The notes: generated from the letters alone by a model not told the origin. 15,602 nucleotides of DNA from DASRHY01 sp046765875 (GCA_046765875.1 JBKPSJ010000317.1:1-15602); one strand, 5' to 3'. Shown: positions 6,865-14,339, counted from the first letter of the stretch. Translations and numbers: made by a program.

Positions 6865-7842
6865 TTACTGGTAAAGCACTGCCTGGATCTTCGGGTCGTC
6901 GATGTTGGTCTTGTCGTACCAGTAGTAGCCGGTGTCGATCACCTTCGGTACGGACTCGCCCCGGATCACCTTCATCGCCGCGGCGACGGTCTGCTGGCCG
7001 ATGCCGATCGGGTTCTGGGTGATCGCGCCGGCCATCGTGCCGTCCTTGATCGCGTCGATCTGCGCCTTCCCGGAGTCGAAGCCGACGATCTTGACCTTGC
7101 CGGACTTGCCCGCCTCCTCGACGCCCTTGACGACGCCGATCGCCGAGCCCTCGTTCGAGCCGTAGATGCCGGCCACGTCCGGATTCGCCGCGAGGATCGA
7201 CTTGGTGATGTCCGCGGACTTCGCCTGGTCGCCACCGCCGTACTGCGGCGCCAGCACGGTGATGCCGGGGGCGTTCGCCTTCATCCACTCCATGAAGCCG
7301 TCGCGGCGCTCCTGTCCGGTCTTGCTGGTCTGGTCGTGCACGACCAGCGCGACCTTGCCCTTGCCGCCCAGCAGGTCGGACATGTGCTTGGCCGCCTCAG
7401 CCGCGGCAGCCTTGTTGTCGGTCGCCGCGGTGGTCACCGGGATGTCGCCCTCGACCCCGGAGTCGAACGCGATCACCGGGATGTTGTCGGTCTTGGCCTG
7501 CTCCAGCGCCGGCGCGGCCGCCTTGCTGTCCAGCGCGGCGAACGCGAGCGCCTTCGGGTGCTTCGCGAGCGCGTTCGTCAGCATCGTCATCTGCGCCTCG
7601 ATGTCCTGCTCGGTGGGCGGGCCCTCGAAGGTGATGGTGGCGCCCTCCTTGGCCGCCTCCTCCTCGGCACCCTTCTTGACCGCCTGCCAGAACTGGTGCT
7701 GGAAGCCCTTCGAGACGATCGCGATGTACGGCTTGTCACCCCCCGAGCCGCCACTCGCATTGTTGTCGTCGCTCCCGCAGGCAGCCAGTGCGAGCGCGAG
7801 CGTCGCCGCGGTCAGGGCTGCGCCGAGCCGTCGTGTTGTCAT
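6865..7842 (-). CDS. Sugar ABC transporter substrate-binding lipoprotein (RbsB-like)
   Basis: The 325-residue protein is a periplasmic-binding-protein-like (Peripla_BP_4) sugar receptor. The signal peptide has Arg4-Arg5, a hydrophobic stretch and the lipobox LAAC, with Cys22 as the lipidated residue. A Ser/Gly/Asp-rich linker follows. The mature part shows the two-lobe ribose-binding-protein pattern: YIAIVSKGFQHQFW near the start, VIAFDSGV in the middle, VAGIYGSNEGSAIG and KIVGFDSGKAQIDAI towards the end. It captures a sugar outside the membrane and feeds the permease. The start ATG has an AAGGAG site 7 nt upstream. The gene begins 24 nt after the permease stop, as third gene of the operon. 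Ribose, xylose, galactose or inositol are all possible ligands. Confidence 0.93.
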   Translation of the reverse strand: MTTRRLGAALTAATLALALAACGSDDNNASGGSGGDKPYIAIVSKGFQHQFWQAVKKGAEEEAAKEGATITFEGPPTEQDIEAQMTMLTNALAKHPKALAFAALDSKAAAPALEQAKTDNIPVIAFDSGVEGDIPVTTAATDNKAAAAEAAKHMSDLLGGKGKVALVVHDQTSKTGQERRDGFMEWMKANAPGITVLAPQYGGGDQAKSADITKSILAANPDVAGIYGSNEGSAIGVVKGVEEAGKSGKVKIVGFDSGKAQIDAIKDGTMAGAITQNPIGIGQQTVAAAMKVIRGESVPKVIDTGYYWYDKTNIDDPKIQAVLYQ

Positions 7843-7866
7843 GTCCCGCTCCTTGTGATGTGTAGA

Positions 7867-8838
7867 TCAGGCTTCGCGCTTGCGCACCATGTCGGCGTAC
7901 ACGGCGACGAGGATGACGCAACCGAGGATCACGTTCTGCCACTCCTGTGGGATCGACAGGATCTGCAGGCCGTTGTTGAGCACCGAGATGATCAGCGCGC
8001 CGATGACGGTGCCGACGATCGAGCCCTTGCCGCCGCTGAGCGACGTACCGCCGATCACGACCGCGGCGATCGCCTGCAGTTCGTACCCCAACCCGGTGGC
8101 CGGCTGTGCCGATCCGAGCCGGGCCGAAATCATGATGCCGGCCAGGCCGATGAACAGGCCGGCGAAGGTGTAGACGATGATCTTCCACTTGCGTACGTCG
8201 ATCCCGGACAGCGCGGTGGCCTCTTCGTTGCTGCCGATCGAGTACGTGTACCGGCCGAGCACCGACTTGTTCAGCAGCACCCCGGCGATCACCGCCACCA
8301 CCGCGAGCACCAGCACCGCGTTCGGGAAATTCGGGATCAGCTCGCCGCGGGAGATCTTCGAGTACGCCGGTGTGTCGTTGAAGTAGATCGGCGTACTGTG
8401 CGAGAGCACCAGCGCCAGACCCTGCGCGACCAGCATCATCGCCAGCGTCGCGATGAACGGCGGGATCTTCAGCACGGAGATGTTGAAGCCGTTGGTCAGG
8501 CCGATCAGGCCGCCGAACAGGATCGTGCCCAGCACGCCGATCGGCCACGGCAGGCCCCAGTTCACGATCATCACGCCGGACATCACCGCGCACAGCGACA
8601 TCCCGGTGCCGATGCTGAGGTCGATGCCACCGGTGATGATCACGAACGTCGTACCGAGGGCCAGCGTGCCGATCACGACGGTCGAGTACAGGATCGCCAG
8701 CACGTTGCTGTAGGTCAGGAAGTTCGGGCTGCCGGCGATCGAGAACACGATGAAGATCACCATCAGGCTGGCGAACGCGAGCAGCTGCTGCAGCTTGTCG
8801 CGTACGCTCACCGGCACCGCCGCCGTCAATGCACTCAT
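7867..8838 (-). CDS. Sugar ABC transporter permease (RbsC-like, BPD_transp_2)
   Basis: The 323-residue membrane protein has eight to ten hydrophobic segments and family motifs: TTFVIITGGIDLSIG in the first half, then IGSNEEATALSGIDVRKWK and the AVVIGGTSLSGGKGS segment in the second. These are standard for ribose/galactose-type importer permeases. It would work as a homodimer with the ATPase downstream of the binding lipoprotein. The ATG at 8838 overlaps the TGA of the upstream ATPase gene in the form ATGA (8835-8838), a clear sign of translational coupling, so longer in-frame upstream codons are not used. The protein ends in a short charged tail, MVRKREA. Confidence 0.93.
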   Translation of the reverse strand: MSALTAAVPVSVRDKLQQLLAFASLMVIFIVFSIAGSPNFLTYSNVLAILYSTVVIGTLALGTTFVIITGGIDLSIGTGMSLCAVMSGVMIVNWGLPWPIGVLGTILFGGLIGLTNGFNISVLKIPPFIATLAMMLVAQGLALVLSHSTPIYFNDTPAYSKISRGELIPNFPNAVLVLAVVAVIAGVLLNKSVLGRYTYSIGSNEEATALSGIDVRKWKIIVYTFAGLFIGLAGIMISARLGSAQPATGLGYELQAIAAVVIGGTSLSGGKGSIVGTVIGALIISVLNNGLQILSIPQEWQNVILGCVILVAVYADMVRKREA

Positions 8839-10370
8839 ATGGTCTCCAGGCCCAGTTCGGCTGCGTCCTCGGGGTTCTCGTCCGGCCGCAGGGTGGCGTA
8901 GTGCATCACCGTCTCCTGCGTCGCCTCGCCCGCGTCGAGGGTGCCGGTGATCCGGCCCTCGCTCATCACGACCACCCGGTGAGCCATCCGCAGCACCTCC
9001 GGGAGCTCGGAGGAGATCATGATGATCGACTTGCCCTGCGCCGCGAGGTTGTTGAGCAGCGCGTAGATCTCCTCCTTCGCGCCGACGTCGATGCCCCGGG
9101 TCGGTTCGTCGAAGATGAGGATGTCGCAGTTCTTCAGCAGCCACTTCGCGATGACGACCTTCTGCTGGTTGCCGCCGGACAGGTTCTTCGCCGTCTGCAG
9201 GATCGACGGGGTCTTGATACGCAGTGAGTCGACGTACGACCTCGAGCGCTTGCGCATCGCGCGGTCCTGCATGAACCCGTATCTGGCGAAGTCCGGGATC
9301 GAGCTGATCGTGATGTTGGCGTTGACGTCCTGTTCGAGCAAGAGGCCGAACTGCTTGCGGTCCTCGGACAGGTAGCCGATCCGGTGCCGGGCCGCGTCGG
9401 CCGGGCTGGCGATGTTGATCCGCCGGCCGCGCAGCGAGATGGTGCCGCCGTCGGTCTTGTCGGCGCCGACGATCGCTCGCGCCACCTCGGTCCGGCCGGC
9501 ACCCATCAGTCCGGCGAACCCGAGGATCTCGCCCTCGCGGAGCTCGAACGACACGTCCTTCAGTAGGTCCTTGCTGCTCAGCCCGCTGACCTCTAGCAGT
9601 ACCTCGCGGTTCTCGCGTACGCCGACCGGCCTGGCCTCGCTGGTGATGGTCCGCCCGACCATCAGCGCGATGACCTCCCGCATCGTGGTCCGCTCGGTGT
9701 CGACGGTGTCGACGTACCGGCCGTCACGCAGCACGGTGATCCGGTTCGAGATCGCCTTCAGCTCGTCCATCCGGTGGCTGATGTAGATGACGCCGGTCTC
9801 GTCGGTGCGGAACCGGCGGATCAGGTCGTGCAGCGTGGCCACCTCGGCCTCGTTGAGCGCGGCCGTCGGCTCGTCCATGACCAGCACCCGGGGGTCGTAC
9901 GACAGCGCTTTGGCGATCTCGATCATCTGCTGCTTCGCGACTGTCAGGCCGCCTACCAGGTCTCTGGGTTCGAGCGGCAGATGCAGCCGGTCGAGCAGTG
10001 CGGCGGCCTGCTTGTTGAGCGCACGCTCGTCGAGGAAGAACCGCCCGTGCCGCGGCTCCCGGCCGACAAGGATGTTCTGCGCGACTGTGAGGTCGGGCAT
10101 GAGGTTGAACTCCTGGTGGATGATGCTGATCCCCAGTTCGAGCGCGTGCCGCGGATTGAGCGGCTTGAACAGCTGACCGTTCAGGTAGAAGTCGCCGGCG
10201 TCGATCGGGTAGATACCGGTCAGCAGCTTCATCAGCGTCGACTTGCCGGCACCGTTCTCGCCGACCAGACCGAGCACCTCGCCGAACCGCAGGTCAAGGT
10301 GGACATCCGACAACGCCTGAACCCCGGGGAAGCTCTTGCTCACCCCGTGCAGCTCGAGCAACGGGTTCAC
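8835..10370 (-). CDS. Sugar ABC transporter ATP-binding protein, two-domain (RbsA/MglA-like)
   Basis: The 511-residue protein has two fused ATPase domains, the usual length for RbsA/MglA-type proteins. Domain 1 has Walker A GENGAGKST (37-45), a degenerate signature GGLTVAKQQ (140-148) and Walker B VLVMDEPTA (162-170). Domain 2 has the typical altered Walker A GLMGAGRTE (287-295), a canonical signature LSGGNQQ (397-403) and Walker B ILIFDEPTRG (417-426). It energises uptake by the permease. The GTG at 10370 follows an AGGAG site. It is the first gene of a four-gene operon reading ATPase, permease, binding lipoprotein, oxidoreductase. Confidence 0.95.
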   Translation of the reverse strand: MNPLLELHGVSKSFPGVQALSDVHLDLRFGEVLGLVGENGAGKSTLMKLLTGIYPIDAGDFYLNGQLFKPLNPRHALELGISIIHQEFNLMPDLTVAQNILVGREPRHGRFFLDERALNKQAAALLDRLHLPLEPRDLVGGLTVAKQQMIEIAKALSYDPRVLVMDEPTAALNEAEVATLHDLIRRFRTDETGVIYISHRMDELKAISNRITVLRDGRYVDTVDTERTTMREVIALMVGRTITSEARPVGVRENREVLLEVSGLSSKDLLKDVSFELREGEILGFAGLMGAGRTEVARAIVGADKTDGGTISLRGRRINIASPADAARHRIGYLSEDRKQFGLLLEQDVNANITISSIPDFARYGFMQDRAMRKRSRSYVDSLRIKTPSILQTAKNLSGGNQQKVVIAKWLLKNCDILIFDEPTRGIDVGAKEEIYALLNNLAAQGKSIIMISSELPEVLRMAHRVVVMSEGRITGTLDAGEATQETVMHYATLRPDENPEDAAELGLETI

Positions 10371-10683
10371 GGGATCTCCTGGACGGCCGGGCTGGGCAGG
10401 GTCGGGCTATTCATCCGATGTCTACCACAGATTCGGCCGGGAATTCGACCCTTTCTAGGCATCAACCCAATCACAGATCGGGTCGCTGGTGTCTCGGCAC
10501 CCCGCCGCCCGGCCGTTGTGACGATTCCGGCCGATCCGAACGAAGCAGCGTCATGCGGCGGTCGTACCCCCGTCGTAACCCCAGTGCTCCAACCTGTCTG
10601 ACTCGGGGCCGAGCCGGGCAATCCATCGCGTCAGCAAATTCGTATCCACAAGGGAGGGGCTGACACGATGGAGGAAGGGTGAG
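10371..10683. promoter_or_regulatory. Divergent intergenic region, sugar importer and TIGR03118 genes
   Basis: The 313 bp between the importer operon (-) and the secreted-protein gene (+) contain no gene I can support. Both promoters should be here. Possible -10-like elements exist on the minus strand (TAGACA around 10420), but no paired -35 is convincing. I see no LacI- or ROK-type palindrome. The only clear signals are the ribosome binding sites at both edges: AGGAG before the GTG at 10370 and GGAGGAAGGG (10670-10679) before the ATG at 10684. A short tandem, GTCGTA followed by C tracts, occurs at 10561-10581. Confidence 0.45.
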
Positions 10684-11751
10684 ATGAGACATCGACGTAC
10701 GACACTCGCTGTGATCGGTACCCTGCTCGGCTTGGTCGGGTTCGCAGCCGCGCCTGCCGTTGCCGCGGCGCCGACCAACCGGTACGACGAAACGGACCTG
10801 GTATCCGATATACCGGGTCGAGCCCAGCTGACCGATCCGCTGGTGGTCAACCCGTGGGGGCTGGCGCTGTCCCCGACCAGCCCGCTGTGGGTGGCGAACA
10901 ACGGCAGCGACTCTGCCACGCTCTACTCCGGCGGGGCGAATGGCTCGGTGACCAAGGTGGGGCTCGAGGTCGCTATCACCGGGGGCGCACCCACCGGTCA
11001 GGTGTTCAACGGCACGAGTTCGTTCGTGGTCACCGGTCCGAATGGATCGGGGCCCGCGCGGTTCCTGTTCGACAGCGAGTCCGGTGATGTAACCGGTTGG
11101 AGCCCGACGGCGGACCCGACCACCGCGCTGGTCGGCGCGCACAGCGACACCGCGATCTACAAGGGCCTCGCGCTGGTGAGCCTCGCATCGGGTCCCCGGC
11201 TGGTGGCGACCGACTTCCACAACGCGAAGGTCGATGTGTTCGACGGCTCGTTCCAGCCCGTCAACGATCCGACCGCGTTCGTCGACCATTCGATCCCGGC
11301 GGGTTATGCGCCCTTCGGCGTGTTCACGACTGGTGGCTTCGTCTACGTGTCGTACGCGAAGCAGGACGCCGACGCCGAGGACGACGTGGCCGGGCACGGG
11401 TTCGGCTTCGTCGACCGCTACGACCTGACCGGTCATAACCTGCACCGGGTCGCCAGCCACGGCAACCTGAACGCGCCGTGGGGCATGGCGATCGCCCCGG
11501 ACAGCTTCGGGCCGTACGCAGGCATGCTGCTGGTCGGCAACTTCGGCGACGGCAGGATCGGCGTCTACTCCGGCGACGAGTTCATGGGGCAACTGCGCGA
11601 CCGTGACAACCGAGCGATCGAGATCGACGGTCTGTGGGCGTTGCTACGCGGTACCGCAAACACCGGCGGCACCGACGCGGTGTGGTTCAGCGCCGGCCTC
11701 GACGACGAGGCACACGGTCTGGTGGGACTGCTCAAGCGAGCCACCGACTGA
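10684..11751 (+). CDS. Secreted TIGR03118 family protein
   Basis: The 355-residue protein has a signal peptide: an Arg-rich start, a hydrophobic core at about 7-25 and a likely cleavage after AVA near residue 27. The mature part is recognisable as the uncharacterised TIGR03118 family. Landmarks are VVNPWGLALSPTSPLWVANN, a central YKGLAL...LVATDFHNAKVDVFD block, GFVDRYDLTG, the GNLNAPWGMAIAP block and the C-terminal WFSAGLDDEAHGLVGLL. The repeated NPWG/APWG and strand patterns suggest a beta-propeller (NHL/SMP-30-like), which is inference. Function is unknown; homologues are exported. A strong ribosome binding site precedes the ATG by 4 nt. It appears to be a single-gene unit with its own terminator. 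Confidence 0.88.
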   Translation: MRHRRTTLAVIGTLLGLVGFAAAPAVAAAPTNRYDETDLVSDIPGRAQLTDPLVVNPWGLALSPTSPLWVANNGSDSATLYSGGANGSVTKVGLEVAITGGAPTGQVFNGTSSFVVTGPNGSGPARFLFDSESGDVTGWSPTADPTTALVGAHSDTAIYKGLALVSLASGPRLVATDFHNAKVDVFDGSFQPVNDPTAFVDHSIPAGYAPFGVFTTGGFVYVSYAKQDADAEDDVAGHGFGFVDRYDLTGHNLHRVASHGNLNAPWGMAIAPDSFGPYAGMLLVGNFGDGRIGVYSGDEFMGQLRDRDNRAIEIDGLWALLRGTANTGGTDAVWFSAGLDDEAHGLVGLLKRATD

Positions 11752-11789
11752 CTGACCGCAACAACCAGACACTCCAGCCGAACCCGGAC

Positions 11790-11823
11790 GACGAAGCCCT
11801 AGGCCCCCACCCGGGGCTTCGTC
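11790..11823 (+). terminator. Hairpin terminator after the TIGR03118 gene
   Basis: GACGAAGCCC at 11790-11799 pairs perfectly with GGGCTTCGTC at 11814-11823 across a 14-nt loop, 38 nt after the stop codon. The opposing methyltransferase pseudogene runs into it from the right. A longer hairpin with the same ACGAAGCCCC core occurs at 14295-14339. Confidence 0.72.
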
Positions 11824-11841
11824 ATCGGTTGCTGACGGCCA

Positions 11842-12682
11842 CTTGATGCCCACGACCATTGAGTCGGGTCCGGCGAGCGGTTCGGCGTAGGTGTCGCGGA
11901 AGCCGGCGTCGGCCATCCATGAACCGGCAGTCGGCGAAGGTGTAGTCGAAGCCTGCCTGGGTTTCGATGAGCATGTTCACGCTCATCAGCAGACCGAAGG
12001 TGTTGGCCCGGCGGTCGTCGTCGATGATGCTCTCGTAGACGACAAGGGCCCCGCCATCAGGCAGCGCATCGTACGCGTTGCGGATCAAGAGGAGCTTCTC
12101 GGCCAAGCTCCAGTCATGCAGGATGTGACCCATGATGAGCACGTCGGCGGGAGGCAGTGGGTCGGCGAAGAAATCGCCGGGGTAGAACTGCAACCGGTCG
12201 GCGAGCCCGTTACTGGCCACGTACTCATCGAAGATCGGCTCTGCGGCGGGAAGGTCGAGTCCGCCGCCGGTGAGGTGCGGATGGCGGCGCGCAATCTGGA
12301 CCGGCACGCATCCTTCGGCGGCACCGATGTCGATGACCGCGGCATTGGCGTATTCGTCGCCGGTGCGTTCGATCAGGCCGAGCGAGACCATCGCGTCGAG
12401 CCAGTCAGCGGTGCCGCGGTGCTGCAAACCTAGTTCAGCGGCGACGGCCTTGCAGGTGAGGGGACCTCGGGCGAGGGTAGTGAACAACCCAGCCACGAGC
12501 GGTGAGGTGACCGCGCCGACCTTCAGCTCAGCCGAGCCGGCAGCCAGCGCGACGCCTGAGAAGGTGGCTCCCGTTGCCTTCAGCGCGAACTGCACAACGT
12601 GCTCGATCGTCTCCTGCACCGAGTCGGCCTCGTGCAACCGCGACGCGAGATCGGCGAACGCCCGGGCATCATCGGCCGACAT
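11842..12682 (-). pseudogene. GAF-head/O-methyltransferase chimera, deleted and frameshifted
   Basis: From the ATG at 12682, residues 1-62 resemble the N terminus of a GAF-ANTAR protein (FADLASRLHEADSVQETI, VVQFAL, AVTSPLV). Without a break the frame passes into a plant/hydroxyneurosporene-type O-methyltransferase (Methyltransf_2). The dimerisation helices come first (LFTTLARGPLTCKAVAAELG, DWLDAMVSLGLIERTGDEY), then the SAM motif VIDIGAAEGC, FYPGDFFADPLPPADV and the HILHDW block. About 75-80 residues normally found between GDEYANA and VIDIG are missing (junction near 12340), as is the enzyme's own N terminus. At 11920-11923 one extra base shifts the frame; the true tail (MADAGFRDTYAEPLAGPDSM, then VVGIK to 11842) continues in the next frame, and its expected stop is read as TGG. 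A functional fusion protein is possible but unlikely. Confidence 0.8.
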
Positions 12683-12780
12683 CGATGCCTCGTCCCCGGC
12701 TCCCAGCACTTCCCCACCCAGGCAGATCGGCACGGTGCCGAGCATGGTCGGCACCAACGTACGCCCACCGCGACCGCTCC

Positions 12781-12892
12781 ACCAGCGCTTGATGCCGGAT
12801 CCTCGGGGCACGACGGCGTGCCGGCGGGTCCGGCTGAAAAGCGGCGGTCGGCGGTTCGAGACCGCCCCTGACCACCCCTCTGACCAGCGCTT
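12781..12892 (+). repeat. 10-bp direct repeat flanking the tRNA-Phe remnant
   Basis: ACCAGCGCTT occurs at 12781-12790 and again at 12883-12892, 102 bp apart, bracketing the tRNA-Phe-like fragment. This could be a duplication or recombination scar. It could also be chance in GC-rich DNA. Confidence 0.35.
12833..12876 (+). pseudogene. 3' half of a tRNA-Phe-like gene (attachment-core remnant)
   Basis: From the anticodon loop onwards the sequence matches an actinobacterial tRNA-Phe: CTGAAAA (anticodon GAA, 12834-12840), then a GCGG stem strand. The T arm has stem GGCGG 12850-12854, loop TTCGAGA and stem CCGCC 12862-12866. The acceptor strand CCTGACC and ACC end at 12876. The 5' half is absent: no GGTCAGG acceptor strand or D arm lies upstream, and the anticodon stem pairs only partly. 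So it is not a working tRNA. A 3' half starting near the anticodon loop is the usual identity segment left by tyrosine integrases that insert into tRNA genes. The whole 12683-13067 stretch holds no other gene. Confidence 0.7.
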
Positions 12893-12949
12893 ATCGCGCT
12901 CAGTGACTTCCCATGAGTCCCCTCCATACCCCCTGAACGACCGTCGCTA

Positions 12950-12967
12950 GTTGCACGTAGGTTGCAC
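12950..12967 (+). repeat. Two GTTGCAC direct repeats, 11-bp period
   Basis: GTTGCAC occurs at 12950-12956 and 12961-12967, one helical turn apart and about 75 bp beyond the 3' end of the tRNA-Phe remnant. Short phased repeats at this distance from a tRNA core resemble the arm-type sites of integrases. The assignment is inferred from position. Confidence 0.4.
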
Positions 12968-13067
12968 GGCGACAAAGAACGCCCTACAGCGGCCGGGCGC
13001 GAGCACGGACACCGGATCTATAACGACAATTGGCCGACAGGTTTAGCTGGTTTGGTGAGTGCAGATA

Positions 13068-13886
13068 ATGGCAGCAACGCGTGGGTGGTACGCGGGCTGG
13101 TCGGTCGAGGAGTCAGTGAGGTCGGTTGTGGGCTGGGGAGCTGACCCGTCGCAGAGCGCGGGGTTGTTCGCGGATATGGCCGTCGGCCTGCACGAGTCCG
13201 GTGGGGTGACCGAGACCGTCGACATGGTTGTGCAGTTCGCCCTCGACGCGTTGGACTGCACGCACGCCGGTGTGGTGTTCGCCCAGCGCGGCGGCCGTGC
13301 CGACATCGCCGCGGTCACCCATTCGGCGCTGGTTGACATCTATCTCGCGCAGGTCGAGGCGAGCGAGGGACCGTTGGTCACGGCGCTGACCGGCCTGCAG
13401 GCCGTGCTGGTACGTGATACCGGCACCGATGCTCGGTGGCCAGCCTGGGCCGCGTCGGTGCGTGAGCTTGGCGTGGCCAGCGTGCTGGACGTACCGATGA
13501 ACGTCAGCCGGCGCACCGTCGGCGTGTTGGGCCTGTACAGCTCACGCGTCGACGGGTTCGACACCGACGACGAGGCGGTCGCTCAGATCCTGGCCCGGCA
13601 CGCCGCGGTTGCACTCGCCACGGCCCGCCACGAGGAGGCTCTCGCCAAGGCCGTCGACGCCCGCAAACTGGTCGGCCAGGCGATGGGCATTCTTATGGAG
13701 CGCTACGACATTGACGGGGACCAAGCGTTTGCCGTGCTGCGCCGCTACTCCCAAGACACCAACACCAAACTCAGCCTGATCGCCCAGCAGCTCATCGTCA
13801 CGCGTAGCCTGCCCGGCCATCGCCACCCCACCGATGCACCCCGCCCGGCCTCTCGGTCAGCAGAACCGCTGGCCGAGCTGAGCTGA
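13068..13886 (+). CDS. GAF and ANTAR domain protein (RNA-binding antiterminator)
   Basis: The 272-residue protein has a GAF sensor domain (about 33-185) and a C-terminal ANTAR domain (about 189-249). ANTAR hallmarks are ARKLVGQAMGILMERY, then AFAVLRRYSQDTNTKL and IAQQLIVTRSLP. ANTAR domains bind paired hexaloop RNA hairpins and prevent transcription termination; GAF would sense a ligand or redox state. No kinase or target hairpin pair is evident nearby. The ATG at 13068 is preceded by a weak GGTGAG; an in-frame GTG at 13059 would add three residues. The GAF head resembles the head of the pseudogene on the other strand (LFADMAVGLHE versus AFADLASRLHE, VVQFAL in both). It sits between tRNA remnants but appears intact. 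Confidence 0.9.
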   Translation: MAATRGWYAGWSVEESVRSVVGWGADPSQSAGLFADMAVGLHESGGVTETVDMVVQFALDALDCTHAGVVFAQRGGRADIAAVTHSALVDIYLAQVEASEGPLVTALTGLQAVLVRDTGTDARWPAWAASVRELGVASVLDVPMNVSRRTVGVLGLYSSRVDGFDTDDEAVAQILARHAAVALATARHEEALAKAVDARKLVGQAMGILMERYDIDGDQAFAVLRRYSQDTNTKLSLIAQQLIVTRSLPGHRHPTDAPRPASRSAEPLAELS

Positions 13887-13978
13887 TCGGCGCCACTCAC
13901 GGCAAAGCTGCGGCGGCGCCAGGGTGCTCACCGGCAGCGGCGCCGACCTCGGTAAGTCCTCAGGCCCACGAAGCCGGC

Positions 13979-14021
13979 CGCGGGATGCCGCCCGGTCGTC
14001 CGTGCCAGCCGGCATCCCGCG
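13979..14021. terminator. Strong hairpin downstream of the GAF-ANTAR gene
   Basis: CGCGGGATGCCG (13979-13990) and its exact complement (14010-14021) form a 12-bp stem with a 19-nt loop, 92 nt after the stop. A smaller GGCGCC...GGCGCC pair (13889-13894, 13915-13920) lies nearer the gene. Either could end the transcript. The strong one lies inside the degraded integrase-side DNA, so it may belong to the former element. Confidence 0.55.
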
Positions 14022-14130
14022 TGCAGCCTCCGTACCCGGTGGAGGTTGTGTTCAATCGGCCGCCGTGGCCCGACAGCTGCCGAAGCTCCCGCCGGCTCAC
14101 CCGGGCGCATGTCTGAAGGCAGTGGCACTG

Positions 14131-14265
14131 CCCGCGATGGTCACGCTGTACCCCGTCGCGCACTTCCACGACCTCCGGCACACCGGTAACACACTCGCCG
14201 GAGCCGGCGCGAGCACCAAGGACCTGATGGCGCGCATGGGTCACGACAGCGTCGAGGCAGCCGAG
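14131..14265 (+). pseudogene. C-terminal fragment of a tyrosine site-specific integrase
   Basis: The translated stretch around 14155-14262 reads VAHFHDLRHTGNTLAGAGAS then TKDLMARMGHDSVEAAE. This is the HxLRH box and the following GH box of actinobacterial phage/ICE integrases. The usual continuation, a helix with the nucleophilic tyrosine (YQHAT-like), is missing: after VEAAE the frame runs into unrelated Lys/Arg-rich residues and the hairpin at 14295. The N-terminal SAM-like and early catalytic parts are also absent; the 13887-14130 DNA upstream shows no convincing match in any one frame. It is therefore a doubly truncated relic that cannot catalyse recombination. Confidence 0.8.
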
Positions 14266-14294
14266 GGCACGACCTCGAAACCAGCTCGGCAACG

Positions 14295-14339
14295 ACGAAG
14301 CCCCAGGGCAGGAAGGTGGCTCCTGACCTGGGGCTTCGT
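14295..14339. terminator. 13-bp hairpin terminator between integrase relic and tRNA-Gly remnant
   Basis: ACGAAGCCCCAGG (14295-14307) pairs perfectly with its complement (14327-14339) across 19 nt. It lies 4 nt from the tRNA-Gly remnant, on its 3' side, so it could have served as terminator for that tRNA, for the integrase, or for both. It shares its core with the hairpin at 11790-11823. Confidence 0.75.

Noticed and set aside
6427..8901. An 824-codon open frame on the plus strand opposite the sugar importer genes
   Set aside because: It is antisense to three well-recognised genes with clear motifs and ribosome binding sites. Its translation is rich in Arg, Asp, His and Val with no domain, a usual product of GC-rich codon bias.
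10471..11592. A 373-codon minus-strand frame opposite the TIGR03118 gene
   Set aside because: It is an antisense artefact. It crosses the divergent intergenic region and has no recognisable domain.
12669..12975. Small minus-strand frames carrying RGGLEPPTAAF and RSRTADRR peptides
   Set aside because: They are translations across the tRNA-Phe-like remnant and its flanks, not proteins.
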